Part shown: in pieces, positions 1 through 7,586 of the stretch
Position numbering within the stretch: the stretch's first letter is position 1
How the letters are laid out: each line of letters starts with the position of its first letter
Assembly: GCA_041747755.1 (NCBI GenBank)
Contig: JBGTEN010000141.1
Location: 1 to 13,158, forward strand
Source: Aurantibrevibacter sp041747755
GTDB lineage: Bacteria > Bacteroidota > Bacteroidia > Flavobacteriales > Flavobacteriaceae
Direction: 5' to 3'
DNA length: 13,158 nucleotides
The notes under the pieces: generated by a model
Database searches by the model: none
The model's input: only the letters and a program-made list of their open reading frames with translations
What the model was told of the DNA's origin: nothing
Made by a program: the position numbers and the translations under genes

Positions 1-1241
1 CCACCCCCTGCCGGACCATTGGTGTATAAGGTTTCTACCTCATTGGCTAGTTGTTGGGCCTGCTGTTTTTCCATTGTTTTTCCCGCCACCCGCAATCTGA
101 CTTCAGTAGGTTCATCTGTCGACGTATCCCTCTTTAACAGAGAATTTATACCGATAAGGTCCAGCCTTAGGTCGGTTATGGTAAATGGGAGCAATTGAAG
201 CCTCTTTTCAACCACCTCTTTAGCCAATAAAGCCCTTTTAAGGCAATTAGCACCCCCATAGCTGATTTCGCCTTCGCCTATGTAGCCATTTTCATAGCCT
301 ACACTTACCTTGAAGGTATCGGTCGCAGGTTTGGAAGTGGCACCGCTAAAGTGCACCCGGTCCTTTCCTACAGTAGTAAAAACCACTCCGGAAAAATCAG
401 CAATACAGTCCGGTGTAATATAATTCTTTGGGTCATGAATTTCATACAACAATTGCTCGGTGCAGGTCGCGGGAGTAACCAAACCTCCGGCCTCGAGGAG
501 TTTGGTAATATAGCCATTCCCTTGGGCATCAATTTCCACAAAAGGGAATCCCAAATTCCACAGATCCGGTACCTCTTTTTTTCCGGGGTCGGCAAAATAC
601 CCCCCGGTAACCTGTCCGGCACATTCCAATAAATGACCAATGAGTGTGCCTGTTCCCATTTTTTGAAATTCCAAGGGTGTCCATCCAAATTCGAACACCA
701 TAGGCGCCAGAAAAAGGGAGGGATCTGCTACGCGCCCCGTTACAATAATATCTGCATCATTTTTAAGGGCTTCCACAATGCCCTCGCAGCCCAAATAGGC
801 ATTTGCGGATATAATTTGGTCTTTAATAGAATGCAGCGGTTTCCCTGTTTCCATAATAGGGTACTCCAAATAGGTATGGATTTGATCCGTGATATCATCG
901 CCGATAACTGCGGCTATTTTCAGTCCATATAGATGTAGAGAAGTTGCCAGTTTGGCAATTTCATTCATTGCCTCCATGGGATTGGCAGCACCCATGTTGG
1001 TAATTACTTTGGTTTTGTATTGGTGGGCCAGCGGAAGTACCTTTTCCATTCTGTAGAGCAAGAGGTCGTTGTACCCTTTTTTGTTATCTGCTTTTTTTGC
1101 CTTCTGAGCAAGAACGATGGTGCGTTCGGCTAAACCCTCAAAACAGATATAGTCCAAATTTCCTTTTTCTATGAGCTCCAAAGCAGGTTCCAATCGATCA
1201 CCCGCATAACCTGCCCCACTTCCAATTCTTATTTTTTTCAT
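1..1241 (-). CDS. AtuA-family (DUF1446) protein, 3' end cut off by window edge
   Basis: An open frame runs on the minus strand from an ATG at 1239-1241 off the left edge (about 413 codons visible, no stop). The N-terminus MKKIRIGSGAGYAGDRLEPA, the TNMGAANP stretch (about residues 81-88) and TGRVADPSL (about 168-176) are typical of the acyclic terpene utilisation AtuA family, DUF1446. The visible end reads NGPAGGGG, as often seen near the end of this family, so only a short tail is probably missing. The family is named for a terpene-degradation cluster in Pseudomonas, but the biochemical role of most members is unknown. The gene starts 73 bases downstream of the CitMHS transporter stop on the same strand, so the two probably form an operon for uptake and breakdown of an organic acid; that substrate is inference. 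No signal peptide is seen, so it is probably cytoplasmic. Confidence 0.88.
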   Translation of the reverse strand, partial: MKKIRIGSGAGYAGDRLEPALELIEKGNLDYICFEGLAERTIVLAQKAKKADNKKGYNDLLLYRMEKVLPLAHQYKTKVITNMGAANPMEAMNEIAKLATSLHLYGLKIAAVIGDDITDQIHTYLEYPIMETGKPLHSIKDQIISANAYLGCEGIVEALKNDADIIVTGRVADPSLFLAPMVFEFGWTPLEFQKMGTGTLIGHLLECAGQVTGGYFADPGKKEVPDLWNLGFPFVEIDAQGNGYITKLLEAGGLVTPATCTEQLLYEIHDPKNYITPDCIADFSGVVFTTVGKDRVHFSGATSKPATDTFKVSVGYENGYIGEGEISYGGANCLKRALLAKEVVEKRLQLLPFTITDLRLDLIGINSLLKRDTSTDEPTEVRLRVAGKTMEKQQAQQLANEVETLYTNGPAGG

Positions 1242-1314
1242 CGACAGCTCTTCTTTAATAGCTTCTCCAAGTAATTATTTGTCTTATTCAAATTCCTTTT
1301 CAATGTGTTTTACC

Positions 1315-2604
1315 CTACCAGGTTACGGCTCCGATAAGTACAGATAATGTCAATATAATCATTGTTACCAAAAATGCCAACGGAATCGTTTTTCGCTGAT
1401 GTTCTCCCAGCTCCACCCCTGTAAGACCAATAAGCAAATAGGTAGACCCCGTAAGTGGACTTACCGGAAAACCAGTGGTCATTTGTCCCATAATGGCCGC
1501 GCGACCCACCTCAACAGATGCCACTCCAAAATGGGATGCGGTGGTTGAGATTAAGGGAAGAATACCAAAATAAAAGGAATCGGGATCAAATAACAGACTG
1601 GCAGGCATGGAGATTAAGCCTGTTATGACTGCTAAATGACTTCCCACCGATTCGGGAATATGGGATACCATACCTTGTGCCATGGCTTCTATCATTCCCG
1701 AACCTTGTAATATACCTATAAAGCACCCAGCGGCAAAAAGAATGCTCGCCATAAGCAATGCCGCCTTGGCATGTGCATTAATGCGGTCTCCCTGCTGTTT
1801 TGGGTTGGGGTAATTGATGGTAATGGCTACGGCAAAGGCTACCATAAAAATAATGTGTGGTGGAGCAATTCCACTGATTAGGGTTGCGACTGCAATAATT
1901 ATTGACAAAATATTGAGATAAAACAACTTAGGTCGATCTAAATCTGCGGTATGGTCCGTAGCAGTTTCAGTTACTTTGTTGACCATATCTTTCGGCACAT
2001 TTTTAAGTTCCCTTTTCCCTAAGATAAAAGCAATTACCAGTACCGAAATTAATCCCATCACCACCGGAAACAAAATGGGGTTGAACAAGGTAGTTACCGA
2101 GATATCTAATGCGGATGCCGCTCGAATGGTTGGGCCTCCCCAAGGCAAAATATTCATGGTTCCTGCAGCTAAAGCTGCAATGGTTGCCAAGGTAGTCCGC
2201 TTCATATTCAATTGGTCGTATAAGGGTAATAAGGCAGGAACAGTCACCAAAAAGGTAACTGCACCCGAACCATCCAGATGTACCAACATGGCCAATAAAG
2301 CTGTAGCTACCGCGACCCGTGCAGGATCGTTCCCCGCAAATTGAAGCAGTTTTTTTATAATAGGTTTAAAGGTGCCTGCATCTGTAAGAATACCGAAGAA
2401 AAGAATAGCAAAAATAAACATCACCCCGGTAGTAGCAATGGATTGGAGTCCGTCTGTAATAAATTCGGTGATTTCAAAAGTAAATCCGGCTAATAAAGCG
2501 GTGACGATGGGCACCAATATAAGGGCTACCACGGCTGCCACCTTTTTGGACATTACCAGAAACAATAAAAGCAAAATAGTAAGAAGACCAAGCCAGGCGA
2601 GCAT
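1315..2604 (-). CDS. CitMHS-family (citrate-type) carboxylate transporter
   Basis: A 429-residue, strongly hydrophobic inner-membrane protein with about eleven or twelve predicted membrane segments, the first at about residues 2-18. Family signatures are HLDGSGAVTF (109-118) and MNILPWGGPT (150-159), with a polar cytoplasmic loop at about 196-226 separating two halves; this is the pattern of CitMHS secondary transporters, which take up citrate or related carboxylates with a metal ion or protons. Length is normal for the family. The true substrate cannot be read from sequence. It precedes the AtuA-family gene in the same direction and is likely its co-transcribed transporter. No TAnnTTTG promoter element is evident just upstream on the minus strand. 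Confidence 0.9.
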   Translation of the reverse strand: MLAWLGLLTILLLLFLVMSKKVAAVVALILVPIVTALLAGFTFEITEFITDGLQSIATTGVMFIFAILFFGILTDAGTFKPIIKKLLQFAGNDPARVAVATALLAMLVHLDGSGAVTFLVTVPALLPLYDQLNMKRTTLATIAALAAGTMNILPWGGPTIRAASALDISVTTLFNPILFPVVMGLISVLVIAFILGKRELKNVPKDMVNKVTETATDHTADLDRPKLFYLNILSIIIAVATLISGIAPPHIIFMVAFAVAITINYPNPKQQGDRINAHAKAALLMASILFAAGCFIGILQGSGMIEAMAQGMVSHIPESVGSHLAVITGLISMPASLLFDPDSFYFGILPLISTTASHFGVASVEVGRAAIMGQMTTGFPVSPLTGSTYLLIGLTGVELGEHQRKTIPLAFLVTMIILTLSVLIGAVTW

Positions 2605-2839
2605 TTCAAAAATTTTAGCGCATAAGAGGCTAAAAATACCGAAACATTTCCTATTGAGGAAGCATTAAATTCTATTATTATGGAAGATTAGAAGAATAAG
2701 GTAAAAAATTAAACTAACGTAAAACCTCTTTAATATGGCTTTAAAATTTACAATCTCTTAACTATGTCTAAAACTAGGTAGGACAGACTTTAAGGCCTGG
2801 TTTTAAGACGACTAGATGTTATCTGTTATGTCCTTTACT

Positions 2840-2864
2840 TTTGTAGCCTCACCGGGAATTGAAC
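2840..2864. repeat. attL: displaced copy of tRNA-Arg 3' end
   Basis: The 20 bases tttgtagcctcaccgggaat at 2840-2859 are identical to 11306-11325, and after one mismatch (t versus c at 2860/11326) the match continues through gaac. The copy covers the tRNA's discriminator base, 3' acceptor strand, one T-stem strand and T-loop, then diverges. Such truncated tRNA ends mark integration into a tRNA gene by a tyrosine recombinase. Confidence 0.92.
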
Positions 2865-2931
2865 TTATTTAGTAAAAATATTGCTTAATAACTATTTTCA
2901 TTGATATAACCCTTTATTTTGTTGTATTTTA

Positions 2932-2939
2932 TATCTTTA
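2932..2939 (+). promoter_or_regulatory. Possible -7 promoter element of the integrase gene
   Basis: TATCTTTA differs by one base from the Bacteroidetes TAnnTTTG element and sits 60 bases before the integrase ATG. The surroundings (ttgtatttta then tatcttt at 2922-2938) resemble the promoter region of the gene at 10642 (10591-10610), apart from a three-base insertion. No clear -33 TTG is found at the right distance, so this is tentative. Confidence 0.35.
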
Positions 2940-2945
2940 CTTTTA

Positions 2946-2964
2946 AATTGATATTACATCAATT
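2946..2964. promoter_or_regulatory. Putative repressor operator upstream of integrase
   Basis: Perfect 7-bp inverted repeat AATTGAT-N5-ATCAATT between the possible -7 element and the integrase start. The half-site ATTGAT/ATCAAT recurs three times between the XRE repressor gene and its divergent neighbour (10527-10565). This makes it a candidate binding site for the element's XRE repressor, although the half-site spacing differs between the places and the DNA is AT-rich. Confidence 0.4.
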
Positions 2965-2973
2965 AATATAAAA

Positions 2974-3006
2974 ATTGTCAACTAAATTATCAACGGTAAT
3001 GTCAAC
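2974..3006 (+). repeat. Left integrase arm-type sites (three 12-bp repeats)
   Basis: Three 9-bp units start exactly 12 bases apart: attgtcaac (2974), attatcaac (2986) and aatgtcaac (2998). The same unit occurs twice with the same 12-base step at 11244 and 11256 near the other end of the element. Short repeats in both att arms, outside the core, are the normal binding sites for the N-terminal arm-binding domain of tyrosine recombinases. The third unit contains the ATG of the integrase gene, suggesting the enzyme may block its own expression. Confidence 0.7.
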
Positions 3007-4264
3007 CATAAAACATACCTTCTTTTTAAAGAACCCAAAGGCCGAAAAAAAAACGCTAATTCTTTTGACGTGCTACTTTAAAAAAGAAGAAAAGAAATTT
3101 GTGTATTCCACCGGTGAAAGCATACTTCCTGATCACTGGAATTCAACAAATAAATTTCCATCATCTAAAAAGCCAAAAGACCAAAACCATAGCAGCATTC
3201 AAACACAACTGAATAGGTACACAGAAAAGATAAACGAGGTGCAAGCCAGATGTAATAAGTTACAGGAAGATTTTACTTCACAACTATTGAGAGATTTTTT
3301 AGATGCTGAATTCAAAAAAGTAAGAAATGAAAAGCAAATTTTTTTCAAAGCCTATGATGAATTTACGGATGAACATATTAAACAAAAAAAATGGGCACCA
3401 AATACAATTAAAAAGTACTACACTATAAGAAAACTTTTAGAGGGTTACCAAGAGGATAGAGGGCAAAAGTTGACATTCAATAAAATTAACACCAAATTTC
3501 ATAGTGATTTTACCCAATATTGCATAGACATCAAGGGTCATGCAAATAATACCTACAGGCGAAATTTAGGGAACTTCAAAACATTTATGTTATGGTCGTT
3601 AAAAAATGGATATACCTACTTAGATAATTTTAAGCAGTTTTCTCAAATAGCTGAAGATCGCTCCAAAAAAATTGCATTAAAAAAAGAGGATTTACAGCGA
3701 TTAATGGAATTCCATTTCGAAGATAAGAAGTTGGAAAGAGTCCGGGACGTATTTGTTTTTGCTTGTAGTACAGGAATGAGATTTGGAGAGCTAAAACTAA
3801 TAGGAAAACAGAACATTTCCGATGGAAATATTATTTTAAAAGAGGAGAAATCAGACAATAAAGAAACTAGGGAAATACCCCTAAATTCATTAGCTGAGGG
3901 GATTTTAAAAAAATATAGGTACAAATTGCCATTGATAACTAATCAGAAGCATAATGAGTACATAAAGGATGTTTTCAAGGATGCTGGCTTCATTCAGGAT
4001 ACGGAAAAAACAACATTAAAAGGTAACATACAGGAACGGCAAATTATACCCTTTTATGATAGAATTTCTACCCACACGGCCAGACGCACATTCATAACTA
4101 TGATGAAGCGAGAGAGGATATCCGATAAGTTAATAGCATCCATAACCGGCCATACTGATCTAAAAACTTTAAATAGCTATTACCAGGTAGATAATGAAGC
4201 AAAGAAAGAAGCGGTGGCCGATGTATTTGGAAATATTATGCAACCATTGAGAAAAGTAGATTAA
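2999..4264 (+). CDS. Tyrosine recombinase (phage-type site-specific integrase)
   Basis: A 421-residue cytoplasmic integrase when started at the ATG at 2999; the open frame also allows a TTG at 2975, but that adds eight residues encoded by the repeat array and is less likely. The layout is that of Bacteroidetes integrases: N-terminal arm-binding domain (about 1-90, beginning MSTIKHTFFLKNPKAEKK), core-binding SAM-like domain (about 100-200), and C-terminal catalytic domain. Catalytic residues are visible: Arg261 in TGMRFGEL, a lysine in the EEKSDNKETREIP strand, His359 and Arg362 in HTARR, His385 in ITGHTDL, and nucleophile Tyr394 in SYYQV. It lies about 135 bases inside attL and presumably cuts and rejoins the duplicated tRNA-end core. 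It is followed after two bases by the next gene, so the two are probably translated from one message. Confidence 0.95.
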   Translation: MSTIKHTFFLKNPKAEKKTLILLTCYFKKEEKKFVYSTGESILPDHWNSTNKFPSSKKPKDQNHSSIQTQLNRYTEKINEVQARCNKLQEDFTSQLLRDFLDAEFKKVRNEKQIFFKAYDEFTDEHIKQKKWAPNTIKKYYTIRKLLEGYQEDRGQKLTFNKINTKFHSDFTQYCIDIKGHANNTYRRNLGNFKTFMLWSLKNGYTYLDNFKQFSQIAEDRSKKIALKKEDLQRLMEFHFEDKKLERVRDVFVFACSTGMRFGELKLIGKQNISDGNIILKEEKSDNKETREIPLNSLAEGILKKYRYKLPLITNQKHNEYIKDVFKDAGFIQDTEKTTLKGNIQERQIIPFYDRISTHTARRTFITMMKRERISDKLIASITGHTDLKTLNSYYQVDNEAKKEAVADVFGNIMQPLRKVD

Positions 4265-4266
4265 AA

Positions 4267-5079
4267 ATGGGTAAAAAGAAAATGGAAGCGGAAAGCATAA
4301 ACAGAATGTTAGGAATTCCTGATCATGCCTATCTAAATGATTATAGCATACCAGGTAGCCCAATATGGGATAAGACATCAGCGTTTATCGGAAAGGAAAG
4401 ATATTTTATACATGATAAACTGAATAGAGGTTTAACAGACGAACTGAATGCCCGAGTTAATACTACTTTGCATGAAATTGAGGTTTTAAAACATGAGATT
4501 TTATTAGAAATCAAGGATAACCACGCTCCACCAATGGTTAATTTGTATAAGAAAACCTATTCTAATGTACATCAATTTGAATTGGAGTTAAAAGAATTTG
4601 CCATTATAAATAATGTGGAATTAAACGACATAGAGACAAACACAGAAATAACGGAGTTTTATTTGAGGGTTGATGATGGATTAGGAATTCCCTCTCCCAT
4701 TTTAAAAGCAGATTTATCTAATACAGCAGTCAGGATCCGTGATGAGTTTCAAAAACAAAAGTTGTTCCCAAGAGAATTAGATACTCCTGTATTTGCATTA
4801 AAAACGTATCTGTTTCAAAAAATAGGGAGAGTAGATGAATTTAAAACTCCCATCAAGAAAAGCACAATGGAATACGGGAAATCCGAAGGATATAGTGGTC
4901 ATAATTTTTTTCAATGGCATTCTAGAATAAAGAATTCAAATGGAAAAGGTTATAATGACTACAAAATAACCGAAAACCACGAGGAAACCCTTAAAGACTA
5001 CTTATTAAAAATTGGGGAATCAGAAGCGTTCCAAAAATTAATAATGTACTTAAAGAATGCATGGAAAGAAAGTAACTAA
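4267..5079 (+). CDS. Unrecognised protein coupled to the integrase
   Basis: 270 residues; I do not recognise the family. The ATG lies two bases after the integrase stop, indicating translational coupling and probably a function tied to integration, excision or maintenance. No signal peptide, membrane segment, cysteine cluster or catalytic motif is apparent. The sequence is mixed helical, with a lysine-rich start (MGKKKMEAES), a helical stretch at about 55-85 (LTDELNARVNTTLHEIEVLKHEIL), and an aromatic and basic patch near GHNFFQWHSRIKNSNGKGYNDYK in the last quarter, which might contact nucleic acid. It ends at a TAA followed by the palindrome at 5091. Confidence 0.75.
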   Translation: MGKKKMEAESINRMLGIPDHAYLNDYSIPGSPIWDKTSAFIGKERYFIHDKLNRGLTDELNARVNTTLHEIEVLKHEILLEIKDNHAPPMVNLYKKTYSNVHQFELELKEFAIINNVELNDIETNTEITEFYLRVDDGLGIPSPILKADLSNTAVRIRDEFQKQKLFPRELDTPVFALKTYLFQKIGRVDEFKTPIKKSTMEYGKSEGYSGHNFFQWHSRIKNSNGKGYNDYKITENHEETLKDYLLKIGESEAFQKLIMYLKNAWKESN

Positions 5080-5090
5080 AAAAATAAGCC

Positions 5091-5109
5091 CTTACCGGTA
5101 AGCCTTACC
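5091..5109. promoter_or_regulatory. 12-bp palindrome plus half-repeat before the excisionase-like gene
   Basis: CTTACCGGTAAG (5091-5102) is a perfect 12-bp palindrome with no loop, so it cannot act as a hairpin terminator and looks like a protein-binding site. A further CTTACC follows at 5104-5109, 13 bases after the first. It lies 55 bases before the start of the excisionase-like gene; that protein or the XRE repressor could bind it. The regulator is inference. Confidence 0.4.
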
Positions 5110-5163
5110 ACCTACTTAGTTATCACTCCTATTTAATTTGGCACTATAAAAAAATTATAGGCC

Positions 5164-5451
5164 ATGGGGAATCCATTCGAAGAAGTTATAAAAGAAATGC
5201 ACTTTGGACTATCAGAAGTCAAGTCCGATTTAGCTGAAATCAAGTCCGCACTTAGAAAAATATCCGGAAACAAACTTTACTCTGTACAAGAGATTGCATT
5301 TGCTACAGGCAATTGTGATCAGACTATCCGCAAACAGTTCAAAAATGGAGAAATCAAAGGATCTAGAATTGGACGGAAATTCATGGCTACACAAGAGGAA
5401 TTTGATCGGCTTTGTTCCAATTACAAATCCATGTTACACAAAAGAAATTAA
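5164..5451 (+). CDS. Excisionase-like winged-helix DNA-binding protein
   Basis: 95 residues. Residues about 8-33 form an amphipathic coiled coil with heptads of Ile/Leu/Val. Residues about 38-80 (LYSVQEIAFATGNCDQTIRKQFKNGEIKGSRIGRKF...) match the MerR/excisionase-type HTH found in many small Bacteroidetes element proteins: a helix-turn-helix followed by a wing with the G-S-R-I-G-R-K pattern. Such proteins bend att DNA to favour excision, or regulate transcription; its place two genes after the integrase suits an excisionase. The coiled coil suggests a dimer. A short hairpin (CTATAA-N5-TTATAG, 5144-5160) ends three bases before the ATG and could limit its translation. The next gene begins 21 bases downstream. 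Confidence 0.75.
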   Translation: MGNPFEEVIKEMHFGLSEVKSDLAEIKSALRKISGNKLYSVQEIAFATGNCDQTIRKQFKNGEIKGSRIGRKFMATQEEFDRLCSNYKSMLHKRN

Positions 5452-5472
5452 TTAATTCAAAACTAAAAAACG

Positions 5473-6117
5473 ATGGCAGTAGTAAAAGACGATTACAAAG
5501 ATTCAAAATTACTTCTTGTAGATAAAGAAGGTATACACCAAATGACTCTAAAATCAAAACTAAACATAGGTAGGCTTAACGAGGGATTCGAGTGTGGAAA
5601 ATCAATTTTCCAAGATACTCCAGATAATAACGAACTGTTAACGGCCATGATAAATGGAGGGTTTAAGGGAGTTGAGGAATTAATTAAAAAAAAATCAGGG
5701 TATCCAGATGGGGAATTGACAACAATATTAAACTTGTGGGGGCGGTTAGATAATTACAGAAGGGCTAAAGAGTTAATGGATGGCAGTTTTTTTAGTTTTT
5801 TAAAGTATAACGATAGCGAGTATATTTTTGAAAATGGGAAATTTCGATTTAATGAAAATGTTGTTAAAGATTTCGAAAAACTATGTACCTACCACACAAA
5901 AAACAAAACCCAGAATATAACACTTGACATTATCGAAAAACTCTGTGAACCCCTTAACCTGGCCTTAGATATGGGCGTTATTTATCACGATAAAAACCCA
6001 ATTAATTTAAATGCGACAGTTAAAATAAGGGTTGTTCGAGCCATAAGTAAATTCCTAAAAGTTGAAAACGACAGAGTTGTGCCAGACCTTTGGGAAATTT
6101 ATCGGATTAAAGAATAA
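5473..6117 (+). CDS. Unrecognised 214-residue protein
   Basis: I do not recognise this family. It is soluble-looking, with no signal peptide, transmembrane stretch or obvious catalytic motif. The N-terminal part (LLLVDKEGIHQMTLKSKLNIGRLNEGF) may be a small beta domain, the rest is largely helical with a conserved-looking C-terminal helix (NATVKIRVVRAISKFLKV). It follows the excisionase-like gene by 21 bases and is closed immediately by a strong terminator, so it is the last gene of the operon that begins with the integrase or the excisionase-like gene. Confidence 0.7.
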   Translation: MAVVKDDYKDSKLLLVDKEGIHQMTLKSKLNIGRLNEGFECGKSIFQDTPDNNELLTAMINGGFKGVEELIKKKSGYPDGELTTILNLWGRLDNYRRAKELMDGSFFSFLKYNDSEYIFENGKFRFNENVVKDFEKLCTYHTKNKTQNITLDIIEKLCEPLNLALDMGVIYHDKNPINLNATVKIRVVRAISKFLKVENDRVVPDLWEIYRIKE

Positions 6118-6147
6118 AAAAAAACCGGTATGGCCACCGGTTTTTTT
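6118..6147. terminator. Strong intrinsic terminator between the integration operon and rep
   Basis: A 12-bp perfect stem (A-run then ACCGGT at 6118-6129, pairing with ACCGGT and a T-run at 6136-6147) with the six-base loop atggcc. The A-run and T-run make it workable in both directions. It starts right after the stop of the upstream gene and leaves only 32 bases before the rep start codon, so rep needs its own promoter in that gap or read-through past the terminator. Confidence 0.85.
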
Positions 6148-6158
6148 GAGGTAAGAAT

Positions 6159-6172
6159 ATTGTTCAGAAATC
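6159..6172 (+). promoter_or_regulatory. 14-bp box upstream of rep (copy 1)
   Basis: ATTGTTCAGAAATC is repeated exactly at 8832-8845. In both places seven bases separate it from an ATG (6180 and 8853). Identical sequence at identical distance from two start codons points to a shared control site for transcription or translation, or to a shared Rep or repressor binding site. It does not match a Shine-Dalgarno sequence or the TAnnTTTG promoter element. Confidence 0.55.
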
Positions 6173-6179
6173 CCTATAA

Positions 6180-7586
6180 ATGCAAGCATTTAAGTCTTGT
6201 GCATTCCCTAACTCAAAGATAGCAAAATTTCCGTTGGTCGATCATATCAAAATAGTCATAAAAGACATTGAAGAAATCGACCGTATCTGGAACGATGAAC
6301 GCCTTATTTGGTGGAGTAAGACAGAGGAGTTATCTGCTTCGGATTGGGAGTTGATTAGGTGTAAGGAAAAAAAGGTATATAAAAATCTAAAATTTGGTAA
6401 AACAGACTTCGGCCTATATATTATTTTTTCCCCTCATATATACAGAAACAATGGTTTACACAACGCAGATGATTTTCCGGCATATGATTGCATCCATACA
6501 ATCAAATGCATCATAGAGTTCTTTAAAATAGTTCAATGCGAAAAATGGAAAATAATAAATCTTGAAATGGGTCTAAATTTCATTATGCCCGGATACGGTC
6601 CAGACTTGGTCATGTTTACTGAATATTGGAAAAAAACCCTATTCAAATATGATAGATCACTTGCATTTTGTAAAAAAGCAGTCAATCAAAGGAATGGTCG
6701 AGATTGCACCTACAAGCGATTAAAAATGTACTGTAAATACAGCCATGAACCTGATCACTGCAAACCTGATACGGTAAGACTTGAAATTTGTAGCGGTCAA
6801 ACAAAATATATCAAAGGAAAACTAGGTATAGATAATATTGGATGTCTTCTAAACCCAAAGGTTTACGAAACGTTTAAAAGTGAATTGGTTCAGGTTGTAA
6901 AAGAGATGCTGATACTTGATCATAAAACAGGTTTTGAGAATCTGAACAAAGATGAAAAACTAAAAATGCTTAAGTATTTAAGTAATAATACTTGGTACCG
7001 GCAGACCCTAAAATCTGTAAATGGTTTTTGGCAAATGAAGCAAAGGTATTTTCAATTATTGGACAAAACCGGTAGTAATATTCACTTGGAACTTTTGCAA
7101 ATTATCCAAAGCAAATTGAACGACCTAACAAGGCAGACGTGTTTAAATTCCATTCCTAACCAAAATAGCTTAAAACACATGAAGACGTGTTTAAATTCCA
7201 ACGTAATTAAGGGTGGAAATCCAACATATGAGGATTTATCAAAATACCGTTGCAATGTTACCGGGTTAAACTTAATCTATGAGGGGCGTATTAAGGTGGG
7301 TAATCCAATCCCGAACTATATTAGAATTTCAACACTCAGGTACCTACAACAGAACGACCCTAAGGCCTTTGAACGTTTAAGATTGGATTTGATACCAAAC
7401 AACTGCAGTCAACGCCCAAAGTATGAGACATCCTTACTAGCACATCTTAGTAAACAAATAAGGAATAGATTCTATAATTCGAATAAGATAAAGAAGGTAG
7501 GGTACAACCAACCTAAAGCCCAACCCAATGAACAATTGGATTTGTATGAGGCTCTAGGCCTAGAACCAATACAAGCGAGGGCATGA
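6180..7586 (+). CDS. Filamentous-phage-type (II/X family) replication initiator
   Basis: 468 residues, resembling phage/plasmid replication proteins of the gene II/X family, which nick one strand at an origin and start rolling-circle replication. Seen in order: an N-terminal strand FPLVDHIKIVIK like the start of gene II proteins; a strand INLEMGLNF near residue 125; a tyrosine motif KMYCKYSH with Tyr184 and Tyr187 as nicking candidates; and VRLEI (Arg200, Glu202) followed by KGKLGIDNIGCLLN, matching the VRFEARIKR...YLGI block of gene II proteins. The C-terminal third holds a duplicated TCLNS unit (319-324 and 335-340) and a block around 350-375 (KYRCNVTGLNL...) that may be a DNA-binding extension. 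The assignment comes from these remembered patterns, not a search. It is consistent with an iteron-like region immediately downstream, and the element can probably replicate after excision. Confidence 0.72.
   Translation: MQAFKSCAFPNSKIAKFPLVDHIKIVIKDIEEIDRIWNDERLIWWSKTEELSASDWELIRCKEKKVYKNLKFGKTDFGLYIIFSPHIYRNNGLHNADDFPAYDCIHTIKCIIEFFKIVQCEKWKIINLEMGLNFIMPGYGPDLVMFTEYWKKTLFKYDRSLAFCKKAVNQRNGRDCTYKRLKMYCKYSHEPDHCKPDTVRLEICSGQTKYIKGKLGIDNIGCLLNPKVYETFKSELVQVVKEMLILDHKTGFENLNKDEKLKMLKYLSNNTWYRQTLKSVNGFWQMKQRYFQLLDKTGSNIHLELLQIIQSKLNDLTRQTCLNSIPNQNSLKHMKTCLNSNVIKGGNPTYEDLSKYRCNVTGLNLIYEGRIKVGNPIPNYIRISTLRYLQQNDPKAFERLRLDLIPNNCSQRPKYETSLLAHLSKQIRNRFYNSNKIKKVGYNQPKAQPNEQLDLYEALGLEPIQARA
7135..7200 (+). 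repeat. Exact 18-bp direct repeat inside rep, 48 bases apart
   Basis: AGACGTGTTTAAATTCCA occurs at 7135-7152 and 7183-7200. The 48-base step keeps the frame (16 codons), giving QTCLNS and KTCLNS. Codons are identical as well as residues, so the repeat is conserved or recent at DNA level. Between the copies cttaaaacac (7169-7178) is nearly the reverse complement of gtgtttaa within the repeat, allowing alternative hairpins. It could be an origin-associated site or a short tandem duplication. Confidence 0.75.

Larger units (their letters stand above)
2605..2998. other. Intergenic stretch spanning the element's left boundary
   Basis: No convincing gene lies between the transporter start and the integrase start. 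The part up to 2839 is host DNA and contains an imperfect inverted repeat (gtctaaaactagg at 2766-2778 against cctggttttaagac at 2796-2809, 17-base loop) of unknown role; before integration it would have lain downstream of the tRNA gene. From 2840 on it is element DNA: the attL core, an AT-rich control region, an ATTGAT/ATCAAT inverted repeat and the start of the arm-site array. Confidence 0.6.

Noticed and set aside
351..932. Plus-strand and alternative minus-strand open frames within the left end
   Set aside because: They lie over the continuous minus-strand AtuA-family frame, which has clear family motifs throughout; the alternatives show no domain and are shadows.
2766..2809. Hairpin near attL as an intrinsic terminator
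   Set aside because: The pairing is imperfect and no T-run follows on either strand; recorded only as an inverted repeat of unknown role.
2975..2998. TTG start giving an integrase eight residues longer
   Set aside because: The added residues are encoded by the arm-repeat array and the ATG at 2999 begins at the usual N-terminus of such integrases; kept only as an alternative.
6941..6950. Inverted partial copy of the 14-bp box within rep (tctgaacaa)
   Set aside because: Only nine bases match, inside coding sequence and without a start codon nearby; consistent with chance.
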